The notes beneath the pieces are model-generated. The model ran no database searches. It was not told where the DNA came from and saw nothing but the letters and a program-made list of their open reading frames with translations. 64,000 nucleotides of DNA, taken from Sinomonas gamaensis. Its GTDB lineage: Bacteria; Actinomycetota; Actinomycetes; Actinomycetales; Micrococcaceae. Below, in pieces: positions 29,550 to 37,007 of the stretch; within the stretch, counting starts at the first letter, position 1; every line of letters starts with the position of its first letter. The DNA is taken from NCBI RefSeq assembly GCF_005876955.1, contig NZ_SSCL01000006.1, positions 169,830-233,829 on the forward strand, read 5' to 3'. The position numbers and the translations under genes are program-made.

Positions 29550-30167
29550 ATGGCAACCTACGGATACGCCCGAGTCAGCACGGCAGAGCAGGACACCGCG
29601 CTTCAGATCGACGCCCTCGCGAAGGCTGGCGTGAACGTCACGGGCAAGCGGCCCAAGCGCCTGTTCACTGACCACGGTGTGAGCGGGACCGTCCCGGCTC
29701 TCGAGCGGCCCGAGCTGTCGGCCCTGCTGGACCGCGTCGAGGCCGGGGACAAGCTCGTCGTGTGGAAGCTCGACCGGCTGGGGCGCAACACGCTGGACGT
29801 GCTCAACGTGCTCCAGGAACTCCGCGAGCGCGGCGTCGAGTTCGAGAGCGTCACGGACAAGCTCGACACCACGAGCCCCATGGGTGAGGCCATGATCACG
29901 ATGCTGGCCGCGTTCGCTCAGCTTGAGCGCGACCTTATCCGCGAGCGCTCGATTGCTGGTCTTGAAGCTGCACGGGCGAACGGGAAGATGGGCGGGCGCC
30001 CGAAGATCACCGCCGATGATCCCCGCGTGAAGCGAGCCGCCGACTTCCGCGAGCGCGGCTTCACTGTCGAGGAGACGGCGCACCAGATGGGCGTCGGTGT
30101 CGCGACGATCTACCGTCTGCTGAAGATCGCTCGCGAAGCTGAGGCCGCCGCTGGCGCGGTGGCCTAG
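29550..30167 (+). CDS. Serine recombinase, small resolvase/invertase type
   Basis: A 205-aa protein with the complete resolvase catalytic domain: YGYARVSTAEQD (nucleophile Ser at about residue 10), VVWKLDRLGRNTLDVLN, SPMGEAMITMLAAFAQLERDLIRERS, then the C-terminal HTH FTVEETAHQMGVGVATIYRLLK. ATG follows GGGGGACTGCAG. The upstream repeats are its likely target. No transposase or transposon ends were found nearby, so it probably resolves multimers or inverts a segment of the element. Confidence 0.93.
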   Translation: MATYGYARVSTAEQDTALQIDALAKAGVNVTGKRPKRLFTDHGVSGTVPALERPELSALLDRVEAGDKLVVWKLDRLGRNTLDVLNVLQELRERGVEFESVTDKLDTTSPMGEAMITMLAAFAQLERDLIRERSIAGLEAARANGKMGGRPKITADDPRVKRAADFRERGFTVEETAHQMGVGVATIYRLLKIAREAEAAAGAVA

Positions 30168-30356
30168 TCCCCACCCTCCGAACGCAAACTACTAGGACGC
30201 CACTGGCTCAACATGTCCGGCATCGCTGTCCGTGGTGGGACTTGGCAGAGCGCCGCAGGTGGCTGACAGAGGTGGTCCCTGCCAGAGATCCGTCGCTGCT
30301 CTCAATGTCAACTCGTGCATTAGGGGGCTCTGCAAGAGGCCCTGCATACTGGCCGA

Positions 30357-30644
30357 ATGTATCAGCGTGTGAGCAACTGGACCGACGTGCCGTCACTCAG
30401 GCTAAGCCTGCAAATCAGTGGAGAGATCTCGTTGGGAGAGCTGCAGACATTCTGCCGGGCGGCAGAGTTGAGCGGCGTTGAACCCGACCACACGTTCATC
30501 CAGACACACGCGGGGGAGGGCGACCTGATGAGTCTGGAGGGTCTGGGCTTCTACATCGACGCCAGCCTCCTCGAGCGCGGCCTAGTGGCGGCGCGCGGCG
30601 ACGAGGAGGCCGCGGGTCCCCAACCTGAGACGTCCGAGCGGTGA
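30357..30644 (+). CDS. Small hypothetical protein downstream of the resolvase
   Basis: A 95-aa acidic protein (SLRLSLQISGEISLGELQTF, MSLEGLGFYIDASLLERGLV) of unknown family. ATG 30357 has no strong ribosome site; GTG 30369 is an alternative. Coding is supported by protein-like composition and by an intrinsic terminator immediately after its TGA. The 189 bp between the resolvase and this gene show nothing recognisable. Confidence 0.55.
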   Translation: MYQRVSNWTDVPSLRLSLQISGEISLGELQTFCRAAELSGVEPDHTFIQTHAGEGDLMSLEGLGFYIDASLLERGLVAARGDEEAAGPQPETSER

Positions 30645-30646
30645 TT

Positions 30647-30674
30647 AGCCCCGGCCCTCAGGGCCGGGGCTTTG
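30647..30674 (+). terminator. Intrinsic terminator
   Basis: AGCCCCGGCCC and GGGCCGGGGCT pair perfectly around a TCA loop and are followed by TTG. It begins 3 bp after the stop of the 95-aa gene. Confidence 0.85.
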
Positions 30675-30707
30675 TCGTCGCTGTGCCAGACGAGGCGCCG
30701 GGCGATG

Positions 30708-30908
30708 CTACCTCTGCTTCTTGACTTTCGTGCTCGCCGTACTAGCGCTGGGGGCCGTCTTCAGGATTCGCCCCAGGTCGCGCGGGGCCAGTGCGGCCTG
30801 TCCCTTGTCCACCACAGTCGATCCGGAGGAGCGTCGAGACGTGCCGGCAGCATCGCCAGTCGCACCTGACCGGTAGACGTTCGCACCCGGGTAGTTCTGC
30901 ATGATCAT
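30708..30908 (-). CDS. 66-aa protein translationally coupled to the Ntn hydrolase
   Basis: Begins MIMQNYPGANVYRSG and ends in a Ser/Thr/Lys-rich basic tail (STASTKVKKQR). Its ATG overlaps the stop of the proteasome-like gene as ATGA, so the pair is translationally coupled. No domain is recognised; the first residues and basic tail suggest a largely unstructured polypeptide. It could be a substrate, inhibitor or adaptor of the peptidase; this is inference from the overlap only. Confidence 0.6.
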   Translation of the reverse strand: MIMQNYPGANVYRSGATGDAAGTSRRSSGSTVVDKGQAALAPRDLGRILKTAPSASTASTKVKKQR

Positions 30909-31757
30909 ATTGTCTCCAACGCTGGATTGAGCCTTGCCTGGAAGTAGTGCTTTCGTGCTACCCACTTGAATCCTTCATGCTTCGTGATCGTAGCAATCTC
31001 AATCGGCCCGCCTACCGTCGGACCGCCGGGAGAGAACCGGACGTATTGGATAGTCGCGTGCACGAGGAACTCTGCGAGATCGATGGCGTCCTGTATCGGC
31101 ATTGCCGATACGACCAGTTGCGTCTGCACCTGCTGCTGGATGGCGGCGACCGCCAGCGGAGCCTGATCTGCCGGCACTCCCATATTCGTCAAGGCGGCGG
31201 CGGTGTCGAGGCTCAAACCGTTGAGGATGCGCGCGATGGCCTCAGGTTGTCCCCACCACACTGCGCCCGTGCTGCCGGCAAGCACCTCTACGGGCTTTCC
31301 AGCATATGGGCCGGTCGTGTTGATGGTGAACACGAGGATCATCGGACCTGCTTGAGTACCCCCCGACGAGGTACCCGAGATCTTGCTTGTGCTCCTCGTC
31401 TATCTCTTCATACAGCGGGACGTAATGGTCATCGTGGAAGAACGTCGCGGCCTTCGAAGCTACCTCCTCGATGTCGTACGCCGAGGGGTCCAACCTCCAA
31501 GGATCGTCGTCACCTCCATGAAACTTTGCGCGAAGATCCTTGCTCAGCGTGGAGATCGAGGCTGGACCAATGTTGCCGAGGCCCCAGGTCATGGCGCCGA
31601 TGGGAAGCTTCTTGTGGAGGTTAAACACCTTGTTGGCGTTGTTGTAAATGTTCACGATGGTGGCTGAGCCGTCTGGCTGGGCGGCGGCGAACGTCGTCGC
31701 GCTGTCAGCCGCAAGAACCAGTCCGTCATGCACCTTGATGAGGAGCGCAATTGTCAC
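30905..31757 (-). pseudogene. Proteasome-like Ntn-hydrolase gene with one frameshift
   Basis: The 5' part (31757 to ~31345) encodes TIALLIKVHDGLVLAADSAT, the start of a proteasome beta/HslV-type Ntn hydrolase: Thr at position 2 as nucleophile after Met removal, D18, and a Lys near residue 42 (NNANKVFNLHKK), followed by MTWGLGNIGPAS. The 3' part (from ~31345 to 30905) continues the fold in another frame (PMILVFTINTTGPYAGKPV). Removing one base in CAAGCAGG near 31350 would join them as GGYSSGPMILVF. Either a real inactivating mutation or a sequencing slip. GTG start, no clear ribosome site. Confidence 0.72.
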
Positions 31758-31822
31758 GGTACAACACTTGCACGCAGAGGCGCCGAATGCGAGAGATGAC
31801 CGGGCACAGGAGGGGGGAGGGG

Positions 31823-31842
31823 AGTGACGAAAAAGTGACGAA
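31823..31842. promoter_or_regulatory. Candidate integrase arm-type site pair near the tRNA-side att
   Basis: AGTGACGAA at 31823 and again at 31834, direct repeats 11 bp apart, about 130 bp from the core repeat. They match the pair at 23523/23534 in sequence, orientation and spacing. In the excised circle the two pairs would flank the attachment core. Confidence 0.55.
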
Positions 31843-31924
31843 CATACCTGTAACGATTCGGAAAATCCAGGAATGCACAGAGTGGCGCTGGCGTCAAGCG
31901 AGTGACCCCGCGGGCGCGTAACAA

Positions 31925-31961
31925 AGCCCCGCTTCCCAGTGCTTGCAAGGGAAGCGGGGCT
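31925..31961 (-). terminator. Element-borne terminator for tRNA-Thr
   Basis: AGCCCCGCTTCCC (31925-31937) pairs with GGGAAGCGGGGCT (31949-31961) around an 11-base loop. Read on the minus strand it follows the tRNA 3' end by about 12 bp and continues TTGTTACG. It replaces the chromosomal terminator that integration moved 8.5 kb away. Confidence 0.8.
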
Positions 31962-31971
31962 TGTAATATTT

Positions 31972-32014
31972 GAGCCTCCTAGCAGGATCGAACTGCTGAC
32001 CTTCTCATTACGAG
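31972..32014. repeat. Attachment site within tRNA-Thr
   Basis: The 43-bp copy that forms the 3' half of the functional tRNA gene, identical to 23437-23479. The repeats diverge immediately outside: base 31971 is T against G at 23436, and 32015 is T against G at 23480. Confidence 0.92.
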
Positions 32015-32045
32015 TGAGACGCTCTACCGTCTGAGCTAAGGAGGC
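31973..32045 (-). tRNA. tRNA-Thr (anticodon CGT)
   Basis: A 73-base cloverleaf on the minus strand: 7-bp acceptor stem GCCTCCT/AGGAGGC, D arm GCTC...GAGC, anticodon stem TCTCA/TGAGA with loop CTCGTAA (anticodon CGT), T arm AGCAG-TTCGATC-CTGCT, discriminator T. No CCA is encoded. The 3' 42 bases are shared with the attachment repeat; the 5' part is chromosomal. Confidence 0.96.
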
Positions 32046-32118
32046 ACTCAGGCTGTCCGTTGGACGGAACCACCGAGTGAATACTCTACTGGAGGCGCCG
32101 CGGCCGGGTCAAAACGCG

Positions 32119-32162
32119 CTAGGCCATCCGGCCCAGGTAGCTAGGCCATCCGGCCTAGGTAC
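32119..32162. repeat. Two tandem 22-bp repeats at a gene end
   Basis: CTAGGCCATCCGGCC[C/T]AGGTA[G/C] occurs at 32119-32140 and 32141-32162. Each unit contains AGGCC-ATCC-GGCCT-like inverted arms. The second unit includes the stop codon (minus strand) of the hypothetical gene, so the 3' end of that gene has been duplicated. Confidence 0.7.
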
Positions 32163-32494
32163 TCGACTGCGCACGCCACCGCTGCGGAGAACAGCCGCCA
32201 GGAGCGGTAGTGCGCCGAGTCGACGTAGGCGCTGCCGCCGATCCCCCGGAGACAGGCCAGCGTACTCTGGCGACCGCCGGGACGCTCCGGGTAGACCACG
32301 ATGTCCACAGTTCCGATCGTTCCCAGTGCAAGCCTGGCGCCGTCGCCCCGCAACGCAGCCCGAAGCTGCCTGCTGACTTGCAGTCTTTCCAGTGCGGATG
32401 TCCCCGTCACCCTCAGCTCCCCATATCGTCTGGCCGCCCCCGTGGTAGCCGCCACCCTCAGCGTGGGGGCGGCGAGGTAGGGAAACAAGCGCAT
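32141..32494 (-). CDS. Hypothetical protein
   Basis: A 117-aa protein (MRLFPYLAAPTLRVAATTG, LRVTGTSALERLQVSRQL, GTIGTVDIVVYPERPGG) with no recognised domain. ATG 32492-32494 is chosen; TTG at 32521 would add nine residues. It lies just outside the element and reads toward the tRNA gene. Coding is supported by amino-acid composition and lack of a better reading in other frames; function unknown. Confidence 0.5.
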   Translation of the reverse strand: MRLFPYLAAPTLRVAATTGAARRYGELRVTGTSALERLQVSRQLRAALRGDGARLALGTIGTVDIVVYPERPGGRQSTLACLRGIGGSAYVDSAHYRSWRLFSAAVACAVEYLGRMA

Positions 32495-32658
32495 TCCGCC
32501 ATATGACACGAATTGCCCCAAGAGTTTTTCTCACCTTCCCGCGGAGCGCCGTTCACTCCCCGTACTCGGCGAATTCAGAGCGACGTCGGGACGCCGTGCC
32601 AGCGTGGGAATCCAGGCGCCGGAATGTCCGGTGCCTGAGAGACCCCGGGGAGTCGTCC

Positions 32659-33360
32659 GTGAGTGTGCCGAACCTGCCGCCCGTCGTTGCGAGCAGCGTC
32701 CGCCTTGCTGTGCTGGACATGAACGGCACCACCGTGGTCGACGGAGGGGCCGCTGAGCGGGCGGTGGCCGAGACGCTCGTCTCCTTTGGGATGGCGGGCG
32801 ATCGGCTCGAAGCCGCTTTGGAGGTTTCGCGCCAGAGCGCGGGGCTGGACCGCACCCGGGTCTTCGAGCAGCTTTTCCCGGACGACGCCGTCACCGCGCG
32901 AGCTGCCTCGCGCGCCTTCGCCACGGCGTACGACCGCATGATCGCCGGCGGCTGCATAGAGCCCGTGCCTGGGGCCGAGGAAACGGTCCGCGAGTTGCGT
33001 GAGCGGGGGATTCTGGTGTGCTTGGCGACCGGCTTCGGGCGCCACACCCAGAACAGCGTCCTTGAGGCCCTCGGTTGGATGGGGCTGGCCGATCTGTCAC
33101 TCTGCTCCGAGGACGCCGGCCGTGGGCGCCCGTTCCCCGACATGGTCCTGACCGCCGTGCTCGCACTGGACGTCGACGACGTCCGCCACGTTCTCGTCGC
33201 GGGTGACACTACGGTGGACATCACTTCGGCGCTCCGAGCGGGCGCCGGAAGCGCCGTCGGCGTGCTCACCGGTGCTCAGACGGCGGGTGAGCTCCGTGCG
33301 GCGGGAGCGACCGCCGTCGTGCGCTCGGTCGCGGAGCTGCCGGGCCTGCTGCCGATCTAG
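32659..33360 (+). CDS. Phosphonatase-like HAD hydrolase
   Basis: A 233-aa HAD hydrolase. Motif I is LAVLDMNGTTVVDGG (D-x-N-G-T in place of D-x-D-G-T; the phosphonatase-like group usually shows DMAGTT). Motif II threonine in CLATGFGRHTQ, motif III arginine in GRGRPFPDMVL, motif IV VLVAGDTTVDI. GTG 32659 follows GGGGAG at about 8 bp; the frame opens at 32503 but that part is unlike protein. It ends tail-to-tail with the peptidase gene, the stops sharing CTAG. Substrate unknown; not necessarily a phosphonate. Confidence 0.82.
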   Translation: MSVPNLPPVVASSVRLAVLDMNGTTVVDGGAAERAVAETLVSFGMAGDRLEAALEVSRQSAGLDRTRVFEQLFPDDAVTARAASRAFATAYDRMIAGGCIEPVPGAEETVRELRERGILVCLATGFGRHTQNSVLEALGWMGLADLSLCSEDAGRGRPFPDMVLTAVLALDVDDVRHVLVAGDTTVDITSALRAGAGSAVGVLTGAQTAGELRAAGATAVVRSVAELPGLLPI

Positions 33361-34940
33361 CAGCGCATCCCGTCCTTCGGGACCTTGCCGTCAACGAGGA
33401 AACCGTCAACGGCCCCGTCGATGCACGATGAGCCGCGCCCGTAGGCCGTGTGGCCCTCGCCGTTCCACGTCAGCAGTGAGGCGTTGCCGAGTTCGCTGCG
33501 GAGCGACTGCGCCCACGGGTACGGGGTGGCGGGGTCCCCGGTGGTCCCCACGACGAGGATCGTGCTCCCACCGGTGTAATGCGCCGGCGAGGGCGTCCGC
33601 ACCGGCTTGGCCGGCCAGTCTCGGCAGTTGACCCCGCCGAACGCGAAGAAGTCACCGAAGGTGGGGGAGGCCTGCCTCAGCTGGTCGGCCTCGTTGCGCA
33701 TGCTCGTCGTGTCGCTGGCAGTGTTGTAGTCGAGGCAGTTGTAGGCCATGAAGGCGTACGTGCTGTTCGACGAATAGGTGCCGTTCGAATCGCGGTCGGC
33801 GGCGAGGTCGGCGAGCCGCAGCATCGCGGTCCCGTCCCCGCGGAAGGCGCTGGTGAGGGCCTGCGTCAGCACGGGCCAGTTCGTGTTGTTGTAGAGCGGG
33901 AGGATGAAGCCGTTCACGAAATCGGTGCCGGGCAGGACTCGGCCTTGCGTGGTCGGCATCGGCTGCTCCTTGACCGACTGGAGGAGCGCCTGGATCTGGG
34001 TCACCGCGTCGTTCTCGTTGCCGCCCATGGGACAGCCAGACTTCGAGATGCAGGAACGGACGTAGGCGTGGAGTGCGTCCTCGAAGCCCTTTGCCTGGCC
34101 GATCGTGACCTGGGTGGAATCCATCGCGGGGTCAAGGGCGCCGTCCAGCGCGAACCGCCCCACGCGATCCGGGAAGAGGCCTGCGTAGGTCGAGCCGAGC
34201 AGGGTCCCATAGGAGAAGCCGGCGTAGTTGAGCTTGGACTGCCCCATGGCCACGGCTCGGATGACGTCCATGTCCTTGGCCGAGCTGATGGTGTCCGTGT
34301 GGGCGAGGATCGGGCCCGTGTTGGCTTTGCAGGCGTCGATGAGCTTCAGCTGCTCCGCGAAGGCCTGCTCGAGACCCGCATCGGTCGAATAGTCGGGGTT
34401 CTGCTGGCGTCGGGCGTCCTCTTGGGGCCCGTCGAAGCACGTGACGGGAGCGGACCGCTTGACACCGCGGGGATCCCAGCCGACCAGGTTGTACGCGCTC
34501 CGAAGCTTGTCCGAGAACATGGTGGTGCCGGCGTCACGGACAAGGTCGATCGCCGAGACGCCCGGACCGCCCGGATTCACGAGCAGGTTCGAGGAAGCGT
34601 TCTTGCCCTTGAGTCGCGCGACGGCGAGCTGGATCGTGTCGCCCCCGGGCTTCGAGTAGTCGACCGGGACGGTGACCTTGGTGCATTCGAGGTTGTTCTC
34701 GCAGGAGGACCACTCGACCTTCTGCTGGTAGAACTTCTCGAGCTCAGGGGGCGCGCCAGCGGTGGCCGACGTGTCGGTGCCCGGCGTTGGGCCTGAGCCC
34801 GGACTCAGGAACGGCGTGCAGCCCGTGAGCACTAGGGCGAGAGCGGCTAGTCCGGAGACGACGGCGACGACGGCGGCACGCAGCCGCGCGGTGCCTGCGG
34901 CAGGCAGGGGGGAGCCCTGTCTCGGGGCGGGCATCGTCAA
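33357..34940 (-). CDS. Secreted lipoprotein alpha/beta hydrolase, tripeptidyl-aminopeptidase type
   Basis: A 527-aa lipoprotein. Signal: hydrophobic AAVVAVVSGLAALALVLTG with lipobox Cys at about residue 41, then a Thr/Pro/Gly-rich linker. The alpha/beta hydrolase part has LLVNPGGPGVSAID (oxyanion region), nucleophile GFSYGTLLG, and a C-terminal TAP-like domain with VVGTTGDPATPY (Asp) and NGEGHTAYGRG (His). This is the SlpD/SlpE-type secreted peptidase family of actinobacteria, releasing N-terminal tripeptides. TTG 34938-34940 is preferred because GAGGAG lies 9 bp upstream; ATG 34934 is an alternative. Confidence 0.88.
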   Translation of the reverse strand: MTMPAPRQGSPLPAAGTARLRAAVVAVVSGLAALALVLTGCTPFLSPGSGPTPGTDTSATAGAPPELEKFYQQKVEWSSCENNLECTKVTVPVDYSKPGGDTIQLAVARLKGKNASSNLLVNPGGPGVSAIDLVRDAGTTMFSDKLRSAYNLVGWDPRGVKRSAPVTCFDGPQEDARRQQNPDYSTDAGLEQAFAEQLKLIDACKANTGPILAHTDTISSAKDMDVIRAVAMGQSKLNYAGFSYGTLLGSTYAGLFPDRVGRFALDGALDPAMDSTQVTIGQAKGFEDALHAYVRSCISKSGCPMGGNENDAVTQIQALLQSVKEQPMPTTQGRVLPGTDFVNGFILPLYNNTNWPVLTQALTSAFRGDGTAMLRLADLAADRDSNGTYSSNSTYAFMAYNCLDYNTASDTTSMRNEADQLRQASPTFGDFFAFGGVNCRDWPAKPVRTPSPAHYTGGSTILVVGTTGDPATPYPWAQSLRSELGNASLLTWNGEGHTAYGRGSSCIDGAVDGFLVDGKVPKDGMRC

Positions 34941-34953
34941 AGGGCTCTTCTCC

Positions 34954-36096
34954 TCAGATCAGGCTTGCTGCCATGGCCTCGACCGCGAGGAGCGGGGCCA
35001 CATTGGTCGTCGTGATGCGTTCTCTGGTCGTGTTAACCGCGTCCATCCGGGCCAAAGTTACGTCCGGCGTCGACTTCGCCGCGAAGTCGGCGATCTCGTT
35101 GGCGAGCTCGGTGTTCACGAGCTCCACGCTCCCCCCGAGCTGGATCATGAGCACGTCGCGGTAGAACGAGAGCAGATCCGTGAGGGTGCGATCGAGCGAG
35201 TCAGTCACCGAGCGCTTGGCGCGCCGCTTCTGGTCTTCCTCGAGCTGCCTGACTTGCGCGCGGAGGCTCGGCGGCAGCTTGTCGTCGGGCGAGAGGCCCA
35301 GCGTCTCGAAGAGTCGCGAGCGCTCTTCGGCGTCGCGTTCCTCGTTCGAGCTGGCCGCCTCATCGGTTGCGATCTTCACGATCTGCTCCGCGAGGTTCAC
35401 GGCCTGCGAGACGGTGGACAGCGTGAGCGGGAGGCGGACGGTCGCCGAACGCCGCTCGCGGGCCGCGGCGTCGTGGACCAGTCTGCGGGCGATGCCGATA
35501 TGGCTCTGCGCCGACCGCGCGGCCTGCAGCGCGAGCTCGGGATCCGCGCCATCGCGCTCCACGAGGAGCGCAGCGACGTCCGCGACCGGCGGGAGCCGCA
35601 GGCTCACCGGCCGACATCTGGAACGGATGGTCACGAGGACGTCGGCAGGCGAGGGCGCGCAGAGCATCCAGATCGTCCGGGGAGTGGGCTCCTCGATGGC
35701 CTTGAGCAGCACGTTGGTGGTGCGCTCAGCCATGCGGTCGGCATCCTCGACGACGACGATGCGCCACCGGCCGGTCGAGGGCCGGTCGCCGGACTTCGCC
35801 ACGAGCTCGCGGGCCTCGTCGATGGTGATGGTGATCTTTTCCGTGCGGACGAACGTGACATCGCTGTGCGTTTCCGCGAGGACGGTGCGACACCCGCTGC
35901 ACACTCCGCAGCCCCGGGCTGTCACGTCGTCGACCTCACAGTTGAGCGCCGCGGCGAACGCCTTGGCCGCCGTCGACCGCCCGGATCCGGGCGGGCCGGT
36001 GAAGAGCCAGGCGTGGGTGAGCCCCTCTCCGGCGGCGGCGCGACGCAACTGTTCGACGACAGGCGACTGCCCGACGAGCTGCTCCCAGACGCTCAT
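34954..36096 (-). CDS. holB: DNA polymerase III delta' subunit
   Basis: A 380-aa AAA+ clamp-loader subunit. Walker A is AWLFTGPPGSGRSTAAKAF; the zinc module CGVCSGC (with the more upstream Cys in NCEVDD) follows; then VVVEDADRMAERTTNVLLKAIEEPTP and the SRC motif IRSRCRPVSL. A C-terminal helical collar completes the fold. The unusual R in GSGRST still allows a P-loop. ATG 36094-36096 overlaps the tmk stop as ATGA. It is followed 13 bp later by the secreted peptidase gene. Confidence 0.93.
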   Translation of the reverse strand: MSVWEQLVGQSPVVEQLRRAAAGEGLTHAWLFTGPPGSGRSTAAKAFAAALNCEVDDVTARGCGVCSGCRTVLAETHSDVTFVRTEKITITIDEARELVAKSGDRPSTGRWRIVVVEDADRMAERTTNVLLKAIEEPTPRTIWMLCAPSPADVLVTIRSRCRPVSLRLPPVADVAALLVERDGADPELALQAARSAQSHIGIARRLVHDAAARERRSATVRLPLTLSTVSQAVNLAEQIVKIATDEAASSNEERDAEERSRLFETLGLSPDDKLPPSLRAQVRQLEEDQKRRAKRSVTDSLDRTLTDLLSFYRDVLMIQLGGSVELVNTELANEIADFAAKSTPDVTLARMDAVNTTRERITTTNVAPLLAVEAMAASLI

Positions 36097-36812
36097 CCGC
36101 GCTCGCCGGCGGTGGGAGGAACGGCGGCCCGAGGAACGGCAGCGGGAGGAACTGCGGCGGTTCGCGCCTCGAGCGCGCCGAGTACCGCGGTCAGGATCTC
36201 CTCGGCGAGCCACGCAGGATCCCGGCGGCCGTCAAGGACCAGATAGGCGTCCGGCTGCGCCGCGGCAAGATCGAGGAAGGCTTCGCGCACGTCGCGGTGG
36301 AACGCATCCGGCTCCGATTCGAGCCGATCCTCGCTCGTCTCCTGCGCCGTGCGCCGGGCGCGGCCCTCGGATTCGTCGACGTCGAGGAGGACTGTGAGAT
36401 CGGGCCAGAGACCTCCTGTGGCCCATTCGTTGAGCCCACGGACCGCGTCTGGACCGAGTCCCCGCCCCACCCCCTGATAGACGATCGAGGACCCGATGTA
36501 CCGGTCGGTCACCACGACCTCCCCGCGCGCGAGGGCGGGCTCGATGGCCTGAGCGACGTGGGCCGCTCGCGCCGCCGCGAAGATGAGCGCCTCGGTCCTC
36601 GCATCGATCACCCCGTGGCCATGATCGAGCACGAGCGAGCGGAGCTTCTCACCCACCGGGGTGCCGCCTGGCTCGCGCGTGAGCAGCACTTCGTGACCCG
36701 CCGAGCGCAGAGACGCCGCAAGAAGCCGCGCCTGCGTCGACTTGCCGGCGCCGTCGCCTCCTTCGAACGCGACGAAGAGACCCCGTGCCGGGGTAACGGG
36801 GGAGAAGGTCAC
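36093..36812 (-). CDS. tmk: Thymidylate kinase
   Basis: A 239-aa dTMP kinase. P-loop FVAFEGGDGAGKSTQARLLA, DR-x motif TDRYIGSSIVYQGVGRGLG, LID/Arg region DVDESEGRARR are present. The tail carries an Ala/Pro-rich extension (TAAVPPAAVPRAAVPP) beyond the usual ~210 aa. GTG 36810-36812 is the start. Coupled with holB by ATGA, the order usual in actinobacteria. Supplies dTDP for DNA synthesis. Confidence 0.95.
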   Translation of the reverse strand: MTFSPVTPARGLFVAFEGGDGAGKSTQARLLAASLRSAGHEVLLTREPGGTPVGEKLRSLVLDHGHGVIDARTEALIFAAARAAHVAQAIEPALARGEVVVTDRYIGSSIVYQGVGRGLGPDAVRGLNEWATGGLWPDLTVLLDVDESEGRARRTAQETSEDRLESEPDAFHRDVREAFLDLAAAQPDAYLVLDGRRDPAWLAEEILTAVLGALEARTAAVPPAAVPRAAVPPTAGERG

Positions 36813-36929
36813 CTACCCAGCGTACCGATACGGGGTCGATTCCCGCTCAAGAGAGCCTGCGTATGTGGATAACGGTTGGCCCGACCGCTCCGGGGTAAGC
36901 AGGACTGAGTGCGTCCGTGGTCAGGCATC

Positions 36930-36986
36930 GGCAGGGTCGTTTCGAATTGGCAGGGTCGTTTCGAAGAGGCAGTGACGTTTCGTGAG
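36930..36986. repeat. Three 19-bp tandem repeats upstream of the Nramp gene
   Basis: Units GGCAGGGTCGTTTCGAATT (36930-36948), GGCAGGGTCGTTTCGAAGA (36949-36967) and GGCAGTGACGTTTCGTGAG (36968-36986) follow without gaps and end 21 bp before the TTG start. Spacing near two helical turns and location fit an iteron-like regulator site, but no known consensus was matched. Confidence 0.75.
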
Positions 36987-37007
36987 CAAAGATCCGGAGG
37001 AACGCGC

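Larger units (their letters stand above)
23437..32014. mobile_element. Integrative element in tRNA-Thr(CGT) with NotI-like restriction-modification cargo
   Basis: Two perfect 43-bp copies of the tRNA-Thr 3' half bound a segment of about 8.5 kb. It opens with a tyrosine integrase at one end and has an excisionase-like HTH protein, a wHTH-HNH protein, a restriction enzyme and methylase, a resolvase and an Ntn-hydrolase locus. Composition is lower in GC than the flanks, most clearly at 26.4-29.0 kb. No capsid, portal, conjugation or clear replication gene is seen, so it is a small mobilisable or satellite-like element rather than a prophage. Confidence 0.9.
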
